Shown here: positions 1 through 11,070 of the stretch, piece by piece | Layout of the letters: each line of letters begins with the position of its first letter | How positions within the stretch are numbered: position 1 is the stretch's first letter | Assembly: GCF_036711975.1 (NCBI RefSeq) | Contig: NC_091972.1 | Location: 2,609,001 to 2,673,000, forward strand | DNA from: Onthophagus taurus | Taxonomy: Eukaryota; Arthropoda; Insecta; Coleoptera; Scarabaeidae | DNA length: 64,000 nt | Reading direction: 5' to 3' | The notes under the pieces: model-generated | Told to the model about the DNA's origin: nothing | What the model saw: only the letters and a program-made list of their open reading frames with translations | Database searches by the model: none | Translations under genes and position numbers: made by a program

Positions 1-365
1 CTTTAAGATTATGGTCATGCCATTTTATACGCCAAATAATTTTTTGATTTGATATTTACTTAGATTATTTTATCTTTATTTTGGTTAAGATCAGATAATA
101 AACTAATGAAATTTAATTACTTTAATGTTAACAGCATTAACTTTATTAAATTATCTGGTTGATTTGAAAAAGTTACTACACAGCTGTAAAGTTATATTAT
201 CGATTGAAGAGGTCAATGTACTTTCAGAAATGGTTTCGCACTTAATTTAATTGAAACGTTGGGAGGGAGTATATATTTAATTTATGTAATGCGATGGATG
301 AATAATATATACAAAAAATCAATAATAAAAAAATTCTGCTAAGTATGTTAATGTTTTTGATCTAT
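1..365. other. AT-rich stretch without a gene
   Basis: No coding frame, RNA gene or repeat is visible here. The sequence is AT-rich and leads up to the foldback element. Confidence 0.5.
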
Positions 366-386
366 TAAATTTCTTAAAACTAAATT
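366..386 (+). repeat. 21-bp direct repeat, left copy
   Basis: Twenty-one bases are identical to 4729-4749 in the same orientation. The copy abuts the CTCCCAGCAA end of the left foldback arm. It could be an unusually long target duplication or the trace of an older rearrangement. Confidence 0.55.
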
Positions 387-920
387 CTCCCAGCAATAAA
401 CTTTTACCCGTAATTTCCTATTTACTTTCTTAGCTGATATCTTTCTTATAATTAGGGATAGCAAAAAACTAAATGCACCACTTGAAAGCTTGAATCTTTC
501 TCTATCTAAAATCGGGTTTTCGTCTGCCGATAAGTTGATATTAAGATCAATAAAAAATGAAGAACACCGCGCTGTACTTAAAATAGCTCAAAATTACCAA
601 ACTTCAAGGCCTTGTGCAATTGTTACGAAACCGAATTTTAAAAAACTGTTATTACAGTCAGAAAGGGCGCTCCTTCAGCTATCTTAATCCGGGTTTTCGT
701 CGGTCAATATCTATCGGCGTCATGCTTAAATCACCCTTAATGTCCATCCCTACACGCAGAAACGCTTAAATACTCTTCCTCTAAACAACCTTCTTATTTG
801 ATAGGGAGAAAACTATAGAAACATATCTATCTTATTGAAAATTTTCTGCTCTTTCTAGTGGTGTATAACACGCGGCTATCACGCGCTTGCACACGTACAT
901 TTTTGGCCAAAAACTGCTAA
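387..920 (+). repeat. Left arm of a large foldback element
   Basis: This 534-bp arm is the reverse complement of 3677-4210 with few differences and starts with CTCCCAGCAA. Both arms hold the same 65-codon open frame (490-687 here, 3910-4107 on the minus strand), which has no ATG and matches nothing I know, so it is a by-product of the arm. A piece of the arm (about 795-865) is repeated directly at about 965-1037, so the left side has its own local duplication. Confidence 0.75.
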
Positions 921-1399
921 ATTCATACGTTTTAGCTATTCTTAAACCCTGTTCGGGTCGATAACTTTCTTATATGAGCAGGAGAAAACTCTAGAACCAT
1001 ATCTATCTTATCGGAAATTTCCCGCTCTTTCTAATGGTGTCTTTTAATAACAATTATACACTTTAATTTAACAACAATTATTAATTAAAGTTATACAGGA
1101 TGGTCAGAAATGTGCGTCAAATTTCCGTATCTCAAAAAGTTTATTTTTTTAAATGGCAACTCTACTTTTTTCCCTCACCACCGTATTATATGCTGAAAAA
1201 TCAGAAGACTTTGTGATTACATCTCATACTAGTAGAGTTACTAGTAAACATACTAGTAGACTTTAAATTTAGTTACTTTACTGTAGACATTAAAATGCGC
1301 ACACCCAATATCCGCAAAAGATTTGAGGAAACCTTAACTCGAAAGACATGTTTAAATTTTTGAAAACTGTGCTATTCCTTCCATCCCGCTAATTTTGAC

Positions 1400-1510
1400 C
1401 CAACTCAATTCCAACGGCAGTTATTCCAACAAGATGGCGCGCCACCACACCTCAAGAAGCTACTAAATCAGTTTTTGACAAACAGGGAATTGTTAAAAAT
1501 TATTGGTTAC
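1400..1510 (+). pseudogene. Degraded mariner/IS630-type (DDE_3) transposase fragment
   Basis: The frame from 1424 reads F-Q-Q-D-G-A-P-P-H, a hallmark around a catalytic aspartate in Tc1/mariner and IS630-like transposases. About 20 further residues (L-K-K-L-L-N-Q-F-L...) fit loosely before the similarity stops. The rest of the protein, including the following proline-rich SPDL motif, is absent. It lies inside the foldback element and cannot encode an active enzyme. The motif call is fairly safe; the exact family is inferred. Confidence 0.6.
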
Positions 1511-1629
1511 CATAGTTACTCATGGCTACTGCTATTTTTATCATTTATTTAAATTTGAAATAATTAAAGTTTAAACTAATTTTTCTCGAAAATTTTCTTA
1601 TGTAACCAATATTAATATTGAATGTACTA

Positions 1630-2038
1630 TACTCTGTTTTTAAACCAGGAGGAGTATTTTAAATTTGTCACCAGATTGACCTTGCACGTGATTGGTTGAA
1701 TGCGAGGAAGGTTCACACACAGGCAATTTTGAATTTTGATTTTGAATTTGAAGGTTAGGTAATTGATAATTCGACAGTTTCGTATCATTATTGTATATTT
1801 TGTGTTCTTAAACCCTTTTTTATTATATTTTGAAATAAATACACTCATAACTTCAATGTTAATTTGTATGTATAGTGTTGACGATAACAAACGAAAATAA
1901 ATACAATAATAAGTAAATAAATAAATAATAATTATTAATTTAAATTTACCGCCAAAATATCTAGTGATATTTTCTGGTGATTTTTTCCAGTGTAAATCTG
2001 ACTTTCGCGTTTACTTCTCCTGGTTTAAAAACAGAGTA
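1630..2038 (+). mobile_element. TA-flanked MITE, copy A
   Basis: The element begins TACTCTGTTTTTAAACC and ends with the inverse, ...GGTTTAAAAACAGAGTA. The terminal repeat is 27 bp with one mismatch. TA dinucleotides flank it at 1628-1629 and 2039-2040, the signature of Tc1/mariner-type insertion. It has no transposase. Its interior matches copy B at 2935-3298 in the same orientation, with small indels. An 87-codon minus-strand frame at 1627-1890 is chance. Confidence 0.8.
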
Positions 2039-2040
2039 TA

Positions 2041-2135
2041 GTTCTAGTGCAAGTGTTAGTTCTAGTTTTAATTGTTATTCAGCGCTAAGTTGAATATTTT
2101 TAAGTTTCGGGTTCAGCCCTGTGTCTTCAGACGCT
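2041..2135 (+). repeat. CTAG-family fragment
   Basis: It contains TTCTAGTGCAAGTGTTAGTT, TTGTTATTCAGCGCT and a decayed TTCGGGTTCAGCC, matching units of the palindromic CTAG family found in long arrays elsewhere in the window. It is directly next to MITE copy A. Confidence 0.6.
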
Positions 2136-2146
2136 GAATGTTAGGA

Positions 2147-2932
2147 AAGGTTAGTTTTGTTTACAAGCATTAATTATACCATGAAGTTTTCTTTGGCAAT
2201 TAGTAATGGCAATTATAGCGTGAAGTTTTCTTTTGTAATGCCAATTATAGCGTGAAGGAATGTGAGGTAAGGTTAGTTTTGTTTACAAACATTAATTATA
2301 CCTTGAAGTTTTCTTTGGCAATTTGCAATGGCAATTATAGCGTGAAGTTTTCTTTTGTAATGTCAATTATAGCGTGAAGGAATGTGAGGTAAGGTTAGTT
2401 TTGTTTACAAACATTAATTATACCATGAAGTTTTCTTTGGCAATTAGTAATGGCAATTATAGCGTGAAGTTTTCTTTTGTAATGTCAATTATAGCGTGAT
2501 GAAATCTGAGGTAAGGTTAGTTTTGTTTACAAACATTAATTATACCATGAAGTTTTCTTTGGCAATTAGTAATGGCAATTATAGCGTGAAGTTTTCGTTT
2601 ATAATGTCAATTATAGCGTGAAGGAATGTTCGGTAAGGTTAGTTTTGTTTACAAACATTAATTATACCATGAAGTTTTCTTTGGCAATTAGTAATGGCAA
2701 TTATAGTGTGAAGTTTTCTTTTGTAATATCAATTATAGCGTGAAGGAATGTTCGGTAAGGTTAGTTTTGTTTACAAACATTAATTATACTTTGAAGTTTT
2801 CTTTGGCAATTTGTAATGGCAATTATAGCGTGAAGTTTTCTTTTGTAATGTCAATTATAGCGTGAAGGAATGTGAGGTAAGGTTAGTTTTGTTTACAAAC
2901 ATTAATTATACCTTGAAGTTTTCTTTGGCAAT
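2147..2932 (+). repeat. Tandem repeat, 122-bp unit, about 6.5 copies
   Basis: Unit starts (AAGGTTAGTTTTGTTTACAA) fall at 2147, 2269, 2391, 2513, 2635, 2757 and 2879, exactly 122 bp apart. Each unit also contains internal sub-repeats of GAAGTTTTCTTT and CAATTATAGCGTGAAG. Copies are very similar, so the array is young or homogenised. It is bounded on the right by MITE copy B. Confidence 0.9.
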
Positions 2933-2934
2933 TA

Positions 2935-3298
2935 TACTCTGTTTTTAAACCAGGAGGAGTATTTTAAATTTGTCACCAGATTGACCTTGCACGTGATTGG
3001 TTGAATGCCAGGAAGGTTCACACACAGGCAATTTTGAATTTGAAGGTTAGGTTATTGACAATTCGACAGTTTCGTGTCATTATTGTAAATTTTGTGTTCA
3101 CTCATAACTTCAATGTTAATTTGTATGTTTAATGTTGACGATAACAAACGAAAATGAATACAATAATAAGTAAATAAATAAATAATAATAATTATTAATT
3201 TAAATTTACCGCCAAAATATCTAGTGATATTTTCTGGTGATTTTTCCTAGTGTAAATCTGACTTTCGCGTTTACTCCTCCTGGTTTAAAAACAGAGTA
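2935..3298 (+). mobile_element. TA-flanked MITE, copy B
   Basis: It has the same 27-bp ends as copy A, here a perfect inverted pair, with TA at 2933-2934 and 3299-3300. It is about 45 bp shorter than copy A because of internal deletions. The two copies flank the 122-bp tandem array in direct orientation. Confidence 0.8.
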
Positions 3299-3676
3299 TA
3301 GATTCAGAAAAAAATCTTCTTTTGTATTCCGTAATAAGAATGGGGGATTGCCATTTGAAAAAAATATCGATTGCGTCATAACTCGTTAAACCGTTTAACG
3401 GGTAAATTATTTTTTCGTTTTTAGAAACGATTTAGTTATGGTAATGCAACTATTTGACCTTATTGACAAGTGGTCTCTATAAAAGCCGCTAATCGTTAAA
3501 GGGTTAAAAATGAGGGAACAATTTTGAAATGTATACCAAAAAATTGCACAAAAGTTAAATCTTTAAACCGATTTCAGGGATTTTTCCATAAATCGTTTAT
3601 AATGATTTTCACTCAGGTCGTCGTGACAGACTCTGTCACAAATGGGAGTTAACTAGAAACAGAAAAATCCACAACG

Positions 3677-4210
3677 TTAGTAGTTTTTGGCACAAAACGT
3701 GTTTGTGCAAGCGCGCGATCGTCGCGTGTTATACACCACTAGAAAGAGCAGGAAATTTCCCATAAGATAGATATGGTTCTAGAGTTTTCTCCTGCTCATA
3801 TAAGAAAGTTGTTTAGAGGAAGAGTACTTAAGCGTTTCTGCGTGTAGGGATGGACATTAAGGGTGATTTAAGCATGACGCCGATAGATATTGACAGACGA
3901 AAACCCGGATTAAGATAGCTGAAGGAGCGCCCTTTCTGACTGTGATAACAGTTTTTTAAAATTCGGTTTCGTAACAATTGCACAAGGTCTTGAAGTTTGG
4001 TAATTTTGAGCTATTTTAAGTACAGCGCGGTGTTCTTCATTTTTTATTGATCTTAATATCAACTTATCGGCAGACGAAAACCCGCTTTTAGATAGAGAAA
4101 GATTCAAGCTTTCAAGTGGTGCATTTAGTTTTTCGCTATTCCTAATTATAAGGAAGATATCAGCTAAGAAAGTAGATAGGAAATTACGGGTAAAAGTTTG
4201 TTGCTGGGAG
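3677..4210 (-). repeat. Right arm of the large foldback element
   Basis: It is the inverse of 387-920 and ends TTGCTGGGAG. The 3301-3676 stretch just inside it is unique AT-rich sequence with no recognised feature. No target duplication is visible directly outside the two arm ends. Confidence 0.75.
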
Positions 4211-4504
4211 GTTTGATGCTATTGTCGCACGGGTATTAATTAATGAATTGTTTTCACCACTCTTTCGATTTGAATGTATTTCTTCTGTAAGTCTTGAAGA
4301 CACTTTGTTCTTTTCTAGAAGCTGCTGCAGACAGAATTTCTTTGCTGTGATTTTAGAGTTTCTGTAGTTCATACAATCAGTTCCTTGTTTCGTTTCCCTT
4401 ATCTCTCTCATCCACCAGATTAGATCTTTGCCTGGGCTGACACCTCCTTTAGATAGTCCTAATCTGCCACTTGTTTTGTTCCTGCACTCTCTCTCAAAAC
4501 CCAT
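4184..4504 (-). CDS. Unrecognised 106-codon open frame
   Basis: An ATG-started frame of 106 residues, rich in Lys, Arg, Ser and Asn, with no motif I recognise. Its last nine codons run into the foldback arm. A remnant of a mobile-element gene is possible, and chance is equally likely. It has no neighbours that would argue for a function. Confidence 0.15.
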   Translation of the reverse strand: MGFERECRNKTSGRLGLSKGGVSPGKDLIWWMREIRETKQGTDCMNYRNSKITAKKFCLQQLLEKNKVSSRLTEEIHSNRKSGENNSLINTRATIASNLPATNFYP

Positions 4505-4728
4505 TCACATCTCATCAGACGTGGCATAAAAAGCTTTTATATTCTTTTTCAGATATTCTCTCAAGTCTTCGAGTAGGGAGTCATTTTCATGTTATGGGTA
4601 CAAAATCTGCTAACACTAGCCATGGAAGCTTATGAATGATATCGTGGTACGATACCGTATGGTGAGCTAAATTCTGATGGCTAAAAACAAACTAACAGCT
4701 GTAAGAATATGTATTCACAGTATTGTTA

Positions 4729-4749
4729 TAAATTTCTTAAAACTAAATT
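4729..4749 (+). repeat. 21-bp direct repeat, right copy
   Basis: Identical to 366-386. The pair encloses the whole foldback element plus about 520 bp of right flank. Confidence 0.55.
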
Positions 4750-5845
4750 AATTGACGAAGGTCCTCATTAAGTAATTTTGCAAAATTTCTGGTTTTTGTA
4801 ACTTGATTTGAATAGTATATGCAACATCTTCGACATCGACACATTAACTTCTACTTAAGATTATTCACATTCAAGCAAGCAAGTGAAGCAGCAAAAGATT
4901 TATTTCCACCCACGAAGAAATAAAAATTAACAGAATACTAATTCTTTCATCTCCGTTACATTGATGCTGTTCTCTCGAAAGTTGAAAAATTTCATCTCGT
5001 TTCCAGAATCGGATTACTCCGGCGAAATGACAAACCGAACAGAGAGTGTACAATTTATTCACTCGCCCGAGTGTAGAATTGCAAAAGGCGTCAGCGAGTC
5101 GGGTCCCCGTATTTGGTATCAGAAAGTGTTTTCGATTTTTGAATGTGGGTTGAACGGCATATGGTCAACTCAGCGCATATGGAAACGTCCCGTTCGAGAC
5201 GTGCCATTTCGAGTTGAGTTGACATCTCCCATGAACGCAAAGATTTGTCAGAAGACGAAGAAAATCATTTCAATATCATTTAACAAAAATAAAAATTATC
5301 AACATTTCTAGGAATTAATTTATGGTATCTGTAAGAAAATTTTGTGGGTTTTAGATAACCAAAAACCACATAACGATTGTTTGTATCAAAATCAGTAGAA
5401 TTGATGATTTAAGTTGACATAATTTTTTTAAATTATTGCTTCACATTCAAAACGTGTTTCGTGCACCAATATTTACACGTACATGTGTTTTTCTAAGAAG
5501 TGATTAACACCGTTCGAGTAGGTGAAACATTTCCTTTAATATCAACGAGAGAATACTTCATCTTACGATACTTTGAAAACAGCGAACAACTTTATCCTTG
5601 GCCTTATTTGCAAACTACTAATTGAATAAGTTCTCGAGAATTTTGTGTTTTTGTGCAAAAAAGAAAATAAGTTAAACTGGAACATGTCATTGCCGCTTTG
5701 ATAATGATGTTAAATAATGAATGAGTTGAATATGCTTATAAGAAATATGATTTATAATATTAATTTTTCGATTTCATTATGCAATTAATTTATTTCTTAA
5801 TTAATCTTAATTTTAACAAAATAAAACCAACCTTACTACTTTATT
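4750..5845. other. Intergenic stretch, no gene supported
   Basis: A 116-codon plus-strand frame (4961-5311) and an overlapping minus-strand frame (4871-5062) lie in a slightly GC-richer patch. Neither shows a known domain, and no splice structure could be built around them. The rest is AT-rich. Confidence 0.4.
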
Positions 5846-8800
5846 TTAAAATTTTCTTCAATAAAGCTTACACCTGCAAATAGTACAATAACAATCATGA
5901 TTGTTAAAAGTACAGCCGATAAGAATTTTCAAAATTTCGTATTTACTTTGATTTATAAATTTGTCAATTTCTTCTTTAATAATTTTTTCTTGGAAATTTC
6001 AATAATATTATCTTATAGTTTTTTTATCATACCATAAACTAGAATCTTTAAGCTTTAATTTAACATACATATCATATCATGATTCTTAAAAATACAGTCA
6101 ATATGATTTATTGAAAATTTTGTATTATTTTTGATTTATAAATGTAGCAATTTTTTCTTCAATCATCTTTTCCTGAAAATTTCAATAATATTATCTTATA
6201 GTTTTTCTATCATATCATAAACTTGAATCTTTAAGCTTTAATTTAACATACATATCATATCATGATTCTTAAAAATACAGTCGATATGATCTTTTCAAAA
6301 TTTCGTATTAATTTTGATTTATAAATTTGGCAATTTCTTCTTCAATAATTTTTTCTTGGAAATTTCATTAATATTATCTTATAGTTTTTATATCATATCA
6401 TAAACTAGAATCTTTAAGCTTTAATTTAACATACATATCATATTATGATTCTTAAAAATACAGTCAATATGATCTTTTCAAAATTTCGTATTTACTTTGA
6501 TTTATAAATTTGGCAATTTCTTCAACTTCTTCAATTATTTTTTCCTGGAAATTTCAACAATATTATCTTATAGTTTTTATATCATATCATAAACTAGAAT
6601 CTTTAAGCTTTAATTTAACATACATATCATATCATAATTCTTAAAATTACAGTCAATATGATCTTTTTAAAATTTCGTATTAATTTTGATTTATAAATTT
6701 GGCAATTTCTTCTTCAATCATTTCTTCCTGGAAATTTCAATAATATTATCTTATAGTTTTTATATCATATCATAAACTTGAATCTTTAAGCTTTAATTTA
6801 ACATACATATCATATCATGATTCTTAAAAATACAGTCAATATGATCTTTTAAAAATCTCGTATTAATTTAGATTTATAAATTTGCCAATTTCTTCTTCAA
6901 TCATTTTTTCCTGCAAATTTCAATAATATTATCTTATAGTTTTTATATCATATCATAAACTAGAATTTTTAAGCTTTAATTTAACATACATATCATATCA
7001 TAATTCTTAAAATTACAGTCAACATGACCTTTTTAAAATTTCGTTTTCATTTTCATTTATAAATTTGACAATTTCTTCTTCAATAATTTTATTCTGGAAA
7101 TTTCAATAATATTATCTTATAGTTTTTATATCATATCATAAACTAGAATCTTTAAGCTTTAATTTAACATACATATCATATCATGACTCTTAAAATTATA
7201 ATCGATATGATCTTTTCAAAATTTCGTATTAATTTTGATTTATAAATATCTCAATTTCTTCTTCAATAATTTTTTTCTGGAAATTTCAATAATATTATCA
7301 TATAGTTTATCTATCATATCATAAACTAGAATGTTTAAACTTTAATTTAATATACATATCATATCATGATTCTTAAAATTACAGTCAATATGATCTTTTC
7401 AAAATTTCGTATTAATTTTGATTTATAAATTTGGCAATTTCTTCGTCAATAATTTTTTCTTGGAAATTTCAATAATATTATCTTGTAGTTTTTGTATCAT
7501 ATCATAAACTAGAATCTTTAAGTTTTAATTTAACATACATATCATATCATGATTCTTAAAAATACAGTCAATATGATCTTTTAAAAATCTCGTATTAATT
7601 TTGATTTATAAATTTGGCAATTTCTACTTCAATCATTTTTTCCTGCAAATTTCAATAATATTATCATATAGTTTATCTATCATATCATAAACTAGAATCT
7701 TTAAGCTTTAATTTGATATACATATCATATCATGATTCTTTAAATTACAGTCAATATGATCTTTTCAAAATTTCGTATTAATTTTGATTTATAAATTTGG
7801 CAATTTCTTCGTCAATAATTTTTTCTTGGAAATTTCAATAATATTATCTTATAGTTTTTATGTCATATCATAAACTAGAATCTTTAAGCTTTAATTTAAC
7901 ATACATATCATATCATAATTCTTAAAATTACAGTCAATATGATCTTTTTAAAATTTCGTATTCATTTTGATTTATAAATTTGACAATTTCTTCTTCAATT
8001 ATTTTTTTCTGGAAATTTCAATAATATTATCATATAGTTTATCTATCATATCATAAACTAGAATCTTTAAGTTTTAATTTAACATACATATCATATCATG
8101 ATTCTTAAAAATACAGTCAATATGATCTTTTCAAAATTTCGTATTTACTTTGATTAATAAATTTGGCAATTTCTTCTTCAATTATTTTTTCCTGGAAATT
8201 TTAATAATATTATCATATAGTTTTTCTATCATATCATAAACTAGACTCTTTAAGCTTTAATTTAATATACATATCATATCATGATTCTTAAAATTACAGT
8301 CAATATGATCTTTTCAAAATTTCGTATTAATTTTGATTTATAAATTTGGCAATTTCTTCGTCAATAATTTTTTCTTGGAAATTTCAATAATATTATCTTA
8401 TAGTTTTTATATCATATCATAAACTAGAATCTTTAAGCTTTAATTTAACATGCATATCATATCATGATTCGTAAAATTACAGTTAATATGATTTTTTCAA
8501 AATTATGTATTAATTTTGATATACAAATTTGGCAATTTCCTCTTCAACAATTTTTTCCTGGAAATTTCAATGATATTATCTTATAGTTTTTCTATCATAT
8601 CATAAACTAGAATCTTTAAGCTTTAACTTAACATACATATCATATCATGATTTTTAAAATTACAGTCGATATGATCTCTTCAAAATTTCGTATTAATTTT
8701 GATTTATAAATTTGTCAATTTCTTCTTCAATAATTTTTTCTTGGAAATTTCAATAATATTATCTTATAGTTTTTCTATCATATCATAAACTAGAATCTTT

Positions 8801-8905
8801 ATGCTTTAATTTAACATACATATCACATCATGATTCTTAAAATCACAGCCGATATGATTTTTTCAAAATTTCCTATACATTTTGATTTATAAATTTGGCA
8901 ATTTT
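5846..8905 (+). repeat. Satellite, 183-bp monomer, about 16 copies
   Basis: The landmark AAGCTTTAATTTAACATACA recurs near 6051, 6234, 6417, 6606 and 6789, a 183-bp step apart from one 6-bp insertion (a CTTCAA-type duplication). Monomers are very AT-rich, carry TATCATATCAT and differ at scattered sites. There are no open frames of note. The two edge monomers are the most diverged, as is usual for arrays that homogenise by unequal exchange. Confidence 0.93.
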
Positions 8906-10932
8906 TTCAAACGAAGATGTTTTGATATAATATAATTTTAATTTATTGTTTAATGTACTTTTAAAACATTCTATATTCCTATTTTTTTTAATTCTCGTAA
9001 TTGATTTCGTCTAGACTTCATGAGAAACTAGACAGTAGGGGCTCTATCGATCGCTCTTGTATAAAACTTCGAAAGTTCCAAATTGTAGAAAGAAGAGGAG
9101 ATACTTCCCCCTATGGATTACATCACCAACGCAGCGACGATGGTGACTCACGACAACGCCCACAACAAATACATTTCGACTTTTTATTGACAAAACAACC
9201 AACAAAACGCACACGAATGAAACATTAATAATTAATCAACAATTTAAATGTATCGATCAAACACTATTTGGTCTTTTTTCTTTTTAAGTAACCTAAAATA
9301 GAGGTTATCAACCACTATCATTAAATAAATTATGTATTATACTTAAATTATAGTAAAAATTTAAAAAATTTGCAGTTAGTTTATTGTAAATTAAAGTTTC
9401 CATTTAAAAAAAAAATCGAAAATCATTGACCTTTAAGATATACATTCAAACCCTCTCTAGTTATGGTGTTATGCTAAATTTTGAGGATACGATCTTTCGA
9501 TATAAATAGCAGTTGAAAATGTTAGGCCATCGAAGAATAAGCTTATTTTGCACGAAAGGTCATTAATTCCCATTAAAACGTCCCGATAAGACCCTCACGA
9601 TAGAAACAAACCATGACTAAGCCCTTTGCTGTGTGGATTATTCACCCTCCCAAGAGTCAATACATTTCCATTTGAGCTTCCCGTATTGATTAAGCACGTA
9701 TAACTAATACAATTTGGGTCGTGGAGTACATTGACACACCTCGTTCGAGAAATAATAATATTTTATTACTATGTTTGGTACTAAAAGGCGTGACGGACAA
9801 AGTTCGAAGAGTATTGAGAATTGAAAAATCGGCCCATACTTGCTTTTTGGTGTTCTGCTGCATACGAGACGAGAAATTTCTGTAACCCGATCCTTGGCAC
9901 AGATCCAGGGTACCTGCGATGATATAACACGTCTGAGTCGGTGAAAGCGACCTCTCTGCTAGATGAAACGAATTCTGATTTTAATGATTTATCGTTTAAC
10001 CTAAAGAATAATAATAAGGAAAAATATCCCTTTATAAAATTGTTATTAAAAAATTATTAGTCATATAATACTGTAACATTTTAAATATTAAAAAAAATAA
10101 TTTAACCAGATGACTCTGTATATGCAGGAATTCCTGCCGACAGCTTTCTTTAGTAATCAGAGAAAGTCTCAAAAAGTCATGTATACAACCATAACAATGT
10201 AATAAAAATATTATAAAAAAATGTTGTTTTGAATCAAAAAGATTTTACATAATTATTTTTTATAGATAGACTGTAAGCATTTAACATTCCTTATAACAGT
10301 ATGTGATATACTCATTTATAATCGCACAATTGGGGTCATTGATTTTTCCACACCCATCCCACCAATGTACACAATCTTAATTGCATTTTAAAACGAGTTG
10401 GATATGCATAACTGACGATTAACTGTCCAGTCAGACGTGCTGTCATAGTCGTAGATATTTCCCGTCGACAAAAAAAACAGACCGTTGTTGCCACATCACT
10501 TCGCCGAGGCTCTTCGAAAGTGCGGGAGAAATACTTGCACCTTATGCGGGTTGGTATTTTTTCACGGTTTGATTACACGTGCCGTACTCTTACAGTTATG
10601 TCTCTGATTCCCAAGAAAGAGAAAGAACCGCAACAAACAAGCATTTGTCCTCTTATATTGTCCTAATGAAGAAACCACAATGATGCTGATGACCATCGTT
10701 TATAGTTTCTCCTTTTTGATTTCTCTACTAAGTATATGAAATCGCGCTAAGTTACTTAGATTACAGTTAATTTGTACTTAATTGCAACATTAATTGCATA
10801 TTTGATATGAGACATATAAATTTATTTCTGGCTTATCATTGAGTGTCGAAACATGTAATTTTTGTATTCGCAATAAAAATAAAAGAGTAAATAAATCATA
10901 AGCCAGTTTTGATTATTTCCTATTAATATATA
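8906..10932. other. Intergenic, mostly unique sequence
   Basis: No gene can be supported. A 75-codon frame at 9001-9228 shows no known domain. Moderately GC-rich unique patches at about 9560-9960 and 10400-10620 could be regulatory, but nothing specific is visible. Confidence 0.4.
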
Positions 10933-11013
10933 CAGCGAATTTCACTTAAGATGCAATATACAATAATATACCTATTTCGATAGAAACCAGAGTGTACCTA
11001 GTTACTTTATCCC
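10933..11013 (+). repeat. Dispersed 80-bp repeat, copy 1
   Basis: It starts TACAG(C/T)GAATTTCACTTA and continues through ATAGAAACCAG; the same block is at 25735-25814. The start, after TA, resembles a mariner-type terminus, but the other end is not visible. Confidence 0.55.
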
Positions 11014-11070
11014 TTATCGTTATAACTTAATAAAAATATACATTATAGAATAACAAATAAAATTAGACTA

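Noticed and set aside
490..687. 65-codon frame present in both foldback arms as a possible gene
   Set aside because: It has no ATG, is duplicated only because the arms are duplicated, and has no recognisable domain.
4961..5311. 116-codon frame as a gene
   Set aside because: Overlaps an opposite-strand frame, no known domain, and no supporting promoter or splice pattern.
9001..9228. 75-codon frame as a gene
   Set aside because: No domain, no splice context, and composition consistent with a chance open frame.
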